In this document: positions 59,601-64,000 of the stretch, piece after piece
Layout: the number at the start of each line of letters is the position of its first letter
Position numbering within the stretch: the stretch's first letter is position 1
Origin: Brachypterus glaber
Lineage: Eukaryota; Arthropoda; Insecta; Coleoptera; Kateretidae
DNA: 64,000 bases
NCBI GenBank assembly: GCA_958510825.1
Contig: OY294049.1
Location: 23,016,945 to 23,080,944, forward strand
Direction of reading: 5' to 3'
Program-made: the position numbers and the translations under genes
The notes under the pieces: model-generated
Told to the model about the DNA's origin: nothing
Seen by the model: the letters and a program-made list of their open reading frames with translations, nothing else
The model's database searches: none

Positions 59601-61883
59601 GAAAATAAATGATAAAAGTAAGGACAGAAATTTTTAATTTTAAACGAAATTATAAAAATACTAATTTATTATTCCATCAATCTCTTGGTACTGAAGAGGG
59701 CCAGCAGCCTGACACTGTCAGTCTACCAATAACACTCTGTACGATGATTAGAAAATAGATTAATGGAATAATAAATGATAAAAGTAATCTGACTTCAAAT
59801 TTGAATTCTACGGATTTGGATTCAGCGATAACAAATACATAATACACTTTTTTTGTGGGCCTGTGTGATTATTAAAAAATAAATAAATATGTTATTATCA
59901 GTAATCGGAATAAACTCATCAACGTTGAAAATAAACACGGAAACATAGGCTTACGGAATAATTTTGCCGAATTATGAGGGAAATTTTTATATAGGTCACT
60001 AAATCGAAACATTTGACGACTAATTTGTTACACACAACAATATTGACTATACATATTAACTATACATATGTATATATATCGGTGTTTTTCGAAGAAAATA
60101 CCGATATTCGATTTTTATCTTTTAAGAATACGAAAGTTTTTAATTTTTATTTGTCGATAACTTTTTTTCCCACCTTACTCGTTTAAATGGAATCATTAAA
60201 AAAATCAAGATAAAAAGAAATAAAAATGTAAATATTTAAAACCTCGCGTCAACGCTAGAATCGACGCGCGGCGCCTATGCGAGCACTGGAAATTCGCCGA
60301 TGACTGGTTATTATCAAAAAATAAGTTTATAATATACTCAGTAGTAATACCATTCGTGCATGTTGAATTATCGATAATTTTTTTACTGTATTAAAAAATA
60401 TTTTGTTTGACTGCTATTTTCGTGTTACAAAATTCCGAGACCGCAGGTCGAGGAATTTTGACGAAAACAATTTCCTTAAGCAAAATGTTTTTTTATATAC
60501 AGAAAAAAAATTATGTATAATTCAACATGCACAAATGGTATTTTGAAAGACTATTTCACAAACAAAATAAGGAAGTGTATAATTTTACCATGTTTAATAT
60601 TTTTTCATATTTAAATTAAAAATTTATGAACTAAACAATATTACTTTACAACTATAATTAAAAATTTAAATCTCAGATTTGCCGCGCTTTTTAAAATCAC
60701 GATGTTCACTTGTATGCGAATGTTGACAAGTCTAAATTTTGCTTAAGGGATATTTTATGCTTGAGATTATTCCAATAAAATAGTTGTTATCATATATTTT
60801 AGCATTTAAATAAAGATCATTGATGTTTTTGTTTAAAAAGTTTAGTTTTCAACTGAAAAGAAATACATTAAAATATAACATTTATTAAGATGTCAGTAAT
60901 TGTCAGTTTCTTGTTTCCATAGTAACCAAGTGATAATTGTACTTGTGCAAAAATTATCAGATTCATTTTGATCTGATTGGTCAAGAAACTAAAAATGCAA
61001 GGTTTTGATTGGCCTATATATTGTTTGTGAAATAGTCACTAAAAAAGAAAACTTTTTATCTGAAGTACTCAAAATAATCTAATTAATAAACTGAAAGAAA
61101 GCGAAAAGGAAAACCAAATAGAACGCCTTTAGAAAAAGTGGAATATTTAAAAATGCGAAAAGATGAATATGAAACATTAATTTGAGGTACCAATGTTATT
61201 AAATCATCTTCAAGGTTAGAATATGGCTTGTTAATAAATTTTTCTTGTACAATAAAGATTTATTAATTATTAATTAAACTTTAGTTTGCTTCATATTATG
61301 AAAAACATATTCTTAACCTTTCTTTTTTTTACTCCGATTTATTCATGCACCATGTTGTCTAATTTTGTTTTTTCAGGGCCTCCTATGATAAAGACTAATA
61401 CGTTATTTTAAGCTATGATGCCAGTATAGTGGTCCTAAATCAATGACTGACTGACAAATCTCATGCCTAAATTGTTTGTCGCACAGTGTTATTAATGAAC
61501 TGTTGGGGAAAGTATTCTTTTTATATCTTCAGTATTTTATTTTCAGGAAGAAAAAGTGGCAAAATCCGAACTGGAAAAAATTCAAAAATTCCTCAACGAC
61601 TATCAAAAGACGGCAGAACAGAAACAAAAACTAATCAAAACGATGCAAAAGAAACTGTTGCTGATCAGTCGGGAAAGGGACAGTTACCGGTTGCAGCTGG
61701 ATTCCTACGAGAAGGATCTGACAATGTGCGTGAACACCAGCAACTTGGCGAGCGGCGCCGCCAGTCAACTCCAAAACCAAAAAGAGAGGATATCACGTCT
61801 GGAAAAGATCGTGGACGACTACAAGGATATGGTGTCTAGGTTGGAAAACGATTTGCTGACGGCCCAACCTGGAGCATATGCAG
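41615..61883 (+). CDS. Mad1: Mitotic spindle assembly checkpoint protein MAD1 (3' part outside window)
   Basis: Kinetochore and nuclear-pore coiled-coil protein that recruits MAD2 in the spindle checkpoint. Visible exons are 41615-42055, 44803-45019, 55755-55891, 56014-56196, 57634-57825 and 61547-61883. Their phases join without a break to 502 residues plus one base. After a low-complexity N-terminus with basic PLKR motifs (about 30-60) the protein is almost continuous coiled coil: REMRRIRSDLLEARNTI, LKVEDLERSMSELEEDT, RLNHYIEMEKENEKLKEEN. Exon 5 matches the MAD1 SIVERLQQQEINLTAEN region and exon 6 the KTMQKKLLLISRERDSYR block. The MAD2-binding and C-terminal RWD parts must lie beyond the window, since exon 6 ends at a GTAATT donor. 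A short ATG at 41608 overlaps the start in another frame. Confidence 0.9.
42056..43320. other. Mad1 intron 1, proximal part
   Basis: A perfect 22-bp palindrome with half-site AACCATAACCA lies at 42663-42684. From 42900 to 43310 the sequence is dominated by long A and T homopolymer runs. No gene or complete element seen. Confidence 0.55.
43321..43960. repeat. Repeated TTACTTTCAAAA module with nested fold-back
   Basis: Three units contain GTTTAA(C/T)C...CCCATAA and GATTACTTTCAAAA at about 43318, 43430 and 43795. Between the second and third is a fold-back at about 43502-43722 with ends AAGCTGAAGTTTGCAACG and a partner at CCAACTTCAGCTT, interrupting the module. The tract ends with TTGAGTTATCGTGTCTAC, a member of the dispersed GATAACTC family. 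Confidence 0.7.
44073..44788 (+). mobile_element. LINE 3' fragment with (ATT)n tail before Mad1 exon 2
   Basis: Plus-strand C-terminal piece of a CR1/Jockey-type reverse transcriptase. One frame reads TYYYGCVNSILNYCIICWG and then, after a one-base shift in a G run near 44182, continues as LQMRLVRTMFSLPFNQPCKP, YFKQNGILTVINLYILSLLV and LSIKLYNHLPNRFK to a stop at 44604. The 3' UTR ends in (ATT)n at 44762-44788, only 14 bp before the exon 2 boundary. Start is approximate; clade is inferred. Confidence 0.85.
45200..45735. repeat. Irregular minisatellite around GCCGCAGGCGAAAATTTTTA
   Basis: Seven copies of the core GC(C/A)GCAGGCGAAAATTTTTA, more or less diverged, occur near 45211, 45321, 45381, 45457, 45522, 45629 and 45702, spaced about 60-110 bp. 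Linker blocks AAATTTCACAAAAATGCAAG and GATGGTCTA(G/T)TTTA recur too. It is preceded at 45129 by GGCGGATCCAGGAAA. Confidence 0.75.
45957..46990 (-). mobile_element. Internally deleted Tc1-like element, copy 1
   Basis: Ends CAGTTGGACCC and GGATCCAACTG are inverted, flanked by TA (45955-45956, 46991-46992). A decayed minus-strand frame around 46446-46750 retains SENLLNYLREHPLR and YAAKKPFLNESHNF, resembling the AAKKPxLxxxH stretch after the helix-turn-helix of Tc1 transposases. The catalytic domain is absent. Copy 2 is at 52464. Confidence 0.78.
46993..47633. other. Mad1 intron 2 filler between elements
   Basis: AT-rich DNA with imperfect repeats of AGATTTTCAAAATTT at 47115-47165. A TGTCTGTCTGTAAGCCTCGG block at 47388 is followed by CGATAACTGCCGAACGG, a distant member of the GATAACTC family. 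No gene seen. Confidence 0.45.
48300..48562 (+). pseudogene. Second, partial transposase copy in opposite orientation
   Basis: In frame from 48303 it reads NVILRLVQRARNFGSL, then TVDNKEAVI, a TAG, and SISIVARNLDMS, which parallels the N-terminal half of the minus-strand transposase (NVILRLVQMARNSGNL, TVDNEEAVI, LSIVARNLDMS). It decays after that and ends right at the stop codon of the minus copy (48563). Confidence 0.85.
48563..49695 (-). pseudogene. Mariner-family DD41D transposase, intron-bearing, frameshifted
   Basis: Starts at ATG 49695 with a helix-turn-helix region (LDMSKTSVQRILKDEKMHP). The first catalytic Asp is in LLTDESGFQKD; the second in NDGCPVHF; the third in RSPDLTPMDFFLWG. By my count 41 residues separate the last two, giving DD41D as in the rosa group. 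A 55-nt GT-AG intron (49074-49020) must be removed to join WAGILGDAI to VGPHEFPGRLNGE; reading through gives a stop after seven codons. After NIWFQ a two-base deletion near 48899 shifts the frame before DGCPVHF, so the copy is inactive. It ends CVQVGGGHFEHIL. Confidence 0.88.
49020..49074 (-). other. 55-nt spliceosomal-type intron inside the transposase
   Basis: On the minus strand it starts GTAAGTTATTTT and ends TTTGTTTTTAG. Removal restores the conserved protein sequence in phase 0; retention introduces TAA. Confidence 0.78.
52464..53500 (-). mobile_element. Internally deleted Tc1-like element, copy 2
   Basis: The left end CAGTTGGACCC follows TA and the interior is colinear with copy 1 (45957-46990). 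A longer minus-strand frame 53271-52963 keeps KFNVSKSLVKIEKKNGYRRK, AINDKNFPRSKTTARRI and YAAKKPFLNENHNF, the N-terminal DNA-binding region of a Tc1-type transposase. The right terminus is diverged or lost near 53495. Confidence 0.8.
53501..55754. other. Distal part of Mad1 intron 2
   Basis: 53865-53970 is a remnant related to the 2458-3628 fold-back family (GCAGCTCCCTTACGACTTAT, CTTTATAGGAACTT, ending CCCTGTATA). 54370-54560 has TCTGCCTGTCTGTCTGTC then ACTCGATAACTCC. 54600-54830 is a low-complexity AT stretch. No gene recognised before exon 3 at 55755. Confidence 0.5.
56473..57540. mobile_element. Fold-back element filling Mad1 intron 4
   Basis: Inverted ends: ACGCTGGTCTGAAAACAACA followed by TTTAGCTCAACTCTCATATA on the left, and the complementary order ending TTTCCAGACCAGCGT on the right. 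Pairing is about 85 bp through AACCCAAGTTTTTTT and TTTAGAGCTTTGG. The loop of about 900 bp is AT-rich and non-coding. Confidence 0.88.
57840..58712. mobile_element. Fold-back element with nested inner repeat, Mad1 intron 5
   Basis: CACGCTAATCTTGAATACAA near 57841 pairs with TTGTATTTAAGATTAGCGTG near 58692. A second inner pair, GGGTACAGGGGAAAACCCCG at 58113 and CGGGGTTTTCCCTGTACCC at 58342, lies inside. A 128-codon minus-strand open frame (58423-58037) spans the inner pair and has no known domain; it is probably not a gene. Confidence 0.75.
59008..59400. mobile_element. Diverged relative of the 2458-3628 fold-back element
   Basis: Begins CACGGTGTATTTGAAATAGG after TA and shares AAAAAGTTCCTATAAACGTA, GGGTGCTACGCCCCTTT and GAGGTTTTGCACGTGAACTA with the left arm at 2458. 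The right arm is short and truncated near 59395 (CTTTATAGGAACTTTTTTTC). Confidence 0.75.
59418..59868. mobile_element. 450-bp MITE with CACAGGCCCA ends
   Basis: CACAGGCCCATAAAAAAAGT on the left and CTTTTTTTGTGGGCCTGTGT on the right are inverted. Inner pairs include TTTTTATCGCTGAATCCAAA with a partner at 59815. About 50 bp of pairing at each end, non-coding. Confidence 0.78.
60345..61040. repeat. Two adjoining fold-back pairs in Mad1 intron 5
   Basis: ATACCATTCGTGCATGTTGA near 60347 pairs with TTCAACATGCACAAATGGTA near 60521. GACTATTTCACAAACAAAAT at 60549 pairs with ATTGTTTGTGAAATAGTC ending at 61037. They look like one insertion inside, or adjacent to, another. Confidence 0.65.
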
Positions 61884-62234
61884 GTAATTTCGAATAAAAA
61901 AAACTCTACAAAGTTTTGGGGTCTGGTCAGTGGGCCGAATTGGAACCAAAATTTTATGGAACCTCCTATTTTTTTTTCTTTTTGCGAAAAACGAAAAATT
62001 TTAAACAAATATTTTCATTTTTTTTATATATTTTTTTTTAATTTATCAATTTTCTGCAAAAAAACGAAAAAAATTCAAACGTTAAAAAATCATATTTTTT
62101 TTTATTTTCTTTTTGCGAAAAAAGAAAAAAAAATGAAAAAAAAAAACTTTCAAAATGCGAAAAAAGAAAAAAAAAATGAAAAAAAAAAACTTTCAAAATA
62201 ATAGTTTTTTTTTTAATTTTTTTAAAAAGTTTAA
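61884..62234. other. Start of Mad1 intron 6, homopolymer-rich
   Basis: Long runs of T and A with repeated GCGAAAAA(C/A)GAAAAA and CTTTCAAAAT units at 61975-62200. No coding sequence. Confidence 0.55.
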
Positions 62235-64000
62235 CTATTTATTTATTTATTCATTTATTTATTTATACATGACCTCAAATACAGTTTTGAAACTGGTGAC
62301 AAGGCCTAACTTTTTAATAATAACATTTAAATTTTTATAAAAAAAAGAAGATAACAAAAAATATTTTTTAACTATTATATATAAATACTTAAATTAATTA
62401 AATATTTTGAAGGTACATTTTTAGTTTCTTTTTAAATCTAAGTCCATTTTTTATACTTTTAACCGAGGGGTCCCGCAATAATGAAGGAGACGACGCACTT
62501 GGCCAGGAAGTCTGGGAAGTCTCTAGGAAGTCTCAGGAAGTCCGGGAAGTTTTTGAGAAGTCTAGGAAGTCACTAGGAAATCTCAGAAAGTCCGGGAAGT
62601 CTTTGAGAAGTCGCAGGAAGTCTCAGGAAGTCTGGGAAGTCTTTAGTCGTTATTTTAATAAAAATACTTGGAAACACGGTGTAATTTAGCCCCTCCACAC
62701 GCGCCGTGTAAGTGGCGTGGTTTTCGGCATATCGGCAGCACACTTCATTTTGTCTATTTCGCGAGAAAGTGATCGATTTTTAAAAATTAAGGTAAAATTT
62801 GTTAAATATGAGTTATAAAAACTCGGATAAATATAAATTGGAGATATAGTTTTATTACACAAAAAAATAAATGTCTGCCCAAGTTTCTACCATAAATTAA
62901 GCAAAATTTGGCCAGAGGTAACCTCTTCCTACCTCGTAACGCAGTTTCTTATAATTTCTCACTAAAATTCTACATGGTGTAACGCTGTATTCGACCCCAC
63001 CTAAACCCTTTATGTACTTTGTGAACGAATTCATTGGGTTTGTTTTTTTGTCGAAAATCTCAGTTCTAAACTGGTTCGGAACTGGAGCAGTTGCAACTGG
63101 GCAGTGCTCAATGGCAACTGCGCACGTTCCGAACCAATTCAGAACTGCTATTTTCGGAAAACAATATAAACCTAAATAAACCGATTGTTTCATGTTTTTA
63201 CTTAGTCACAGAATGATCATCATACCTCGGGCAAAAGCGGGCATAAATTCAGCACTGCAGTGCATTGATAAGAAGTAGCTGCAAGACGGCTGACCCCCTC
63301 CACAAGAACGCAACGCTAGTAAATCTATGATAAAAGTTAAAAAAGATGACAAAAGATTAATAATAATAGCTCGCAATTGTCCGGGCACTGTAAATCATTA
63401 TCCGTGATAATAATTATGATAATTATAATTATTATTATTAAATTAGGTCCTTATAAAATAATCAGATCCGAAAACTAACTTTAACAATAAATCCCTGAAT
63501 AAAAAATTCGCGGGCTAAATTTAAAAATCACGCATGCGTAGAATTGCAAAAAGTTGTTACAAGTCTTTAGGAAGTCACTATAAATCTTTGGGAAGTCAGA
63601 GGAAGTCTCAGGAAGTGTCAGAAAATCTCAGGAAGTCGTAAGAAGTCTTAGGAAATCTCAGGAAGTCGTAAGAAGTCTTAGGAAATCTTTGAGAAGTCCG
63701 GGAAGTTTTTGAAAATTATAGGAAGTCTTAGGAAATCTTTCGAAATATTGCAAAAGACTTCCGATTTTGAAGGAGACGACGCACCCAAAACCTATTGCGG
63801 GACCCCTCGCTTTTAACATCATTTGGTATATTATTGTATTGCACAGTTCCTGCATTGTGTTTTGTTCGTTTTGCGCATTGGATTTCTAAGATGTTCATGT
63901 GTTCTGGTTTGATATTGGTGAATACTGGATATCGTTGTTAGTTGTTGGTTGGATTTGTTCTTTTCATTAATTATACCATGAATTAGGTTTACGAGTTCTA
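62235..64000 (-). mobile_element. LINE 3' end, interrupted, running off the window
   Basis: On the minus strand from the window edge, the frame ends QYNNIPNDVK at 63812, and after skipping the inserted element (one copy of its 8-bp duplication) continues without a shift as SIKNGLRFKKKLKMYLQNI and a stop near 62394. This is a typical end of CR1-like polymerases. The 3' tail is an (AAAT)n-like tract, seen as TTTATTTATTTATTCATTTA at 62236-62265. Confidence 0.72.
62464..63809. mobile_element. TIR element with GGAAGTCT arrays, 8-bp target duplication
   Basis: CTTTTAAC is duplicated at 62456-62463 and 63810-63817. The ends are CGAGGGGTCCCGCAATA and TATTGCGGGACCCCTCG, with GGAGACGACGCAC close to both ends in direct orientation. 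Just inside each end is an array of roughly 10-bp units based on AGGAAGTCT (62503-62645 and 63563-63735), both in the same orientation. The centre contains an inverted pair, AACTGGTTCGGAAC with GTTCCGAACCAATT, at 63068-63145. It has no transposase. The 8-bp duplication suggests a hAT-type non-autonomous element, by inference. Confidence 0.85.

Noticed and set aside
62503..63735. CRISPR-like appearance of the GGAAGTCT repeats
   Set aside because: Units are about 10 bp, contiguous and without spacers, in an animal intron; this is a minisatellite inside a transposon.
1..64000. tRNA, rRNA or snRNA genes
   Set aside because: I looked for cloverleaf-like and conserved RNA segments by eye and saw none convincing; the only tRNA-related signals are retrotransposon primer sites.

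Overview
This window is AT-rich, intron-bearing animal DNA, almost certainly from an insect. The evidence is spliced genes with GT-AG introns, insect-type mitochondrial and nuclear genes, Tc1/mariner, LINE and fold-back elements, and an arginine-type selenophosphate synthetase of the kind known from insects. A sense arginine codon argues against lineages that keep UGA at this site. A beetle is plausible, but nothing here proves the order.

Five host genes can be reconstructed by joining exons. Top3b (DNA/RNA topoisomerase 3-beta) lies on + at 4180-28885 in ten exons coding 857 residues. COX7A (cytochrome c oxidase subunit 7A) is on + at 32619-33174 in two exons, 89 residues. A NOL8-like nucleolar RNA-binding protein is on + at 33513-37893 in four exons, 607 residues. 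SelD/SPS1 is on - at 38922-40795 in two exons, 405 residues. Mad1 (spindle checkpoint protein) is on + from 41615 with six exons visible to 61883, and continues past the right edge. SelD and Mad1 are head to head, sharing an 819-bp promoter region; NOL8-like and SelD are tail to tail. The genes do not form a pathway; they are ordinary housekeeping neighbours.

Most of the remaining sequence is mobile DNA. 1-3630 holds a degenerate repeat array and two large fold-back elements. Top3b intron 2 (9.3 kb) contains a complete 6.36-kb LTR retrotransposon with nearly identical LTRs, a TTAG target duplication, a PBS and PPT on the minus strand, and no gag-pol, followed by a 5'-truncated LINE with RNase H. 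Top3b introns 7 and 9 carry three copies of one roughly 770-bp MITE, a TTAA-flanked MITE and a 1-kb fold-back element ending 12 bp before exon 10. Mad1 intron 2 (10.7 kb) holds two internally deleted Tc1-like elements around a LINE that is itself split by a 2.24-kb DD41D-type mariner, whose transposase contains a spliceosome-type intron. Mad1 intron 6 holds a TIR element with an 8-bp duplication and arrays of GGAAGT units inserted in a LINE coding end.

No tRNA, rRNA, CRISPR, viral gene or toxin gene was recognised. The most notable points are transposon termini sitting directly against functional splice acceptors (Top3b exons 7 and 10, Mad1 exon 2), the intron-containing transposase, the GGAAGT-array element, and the non-coding LTR element. 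I found no clear new multi-gene system.
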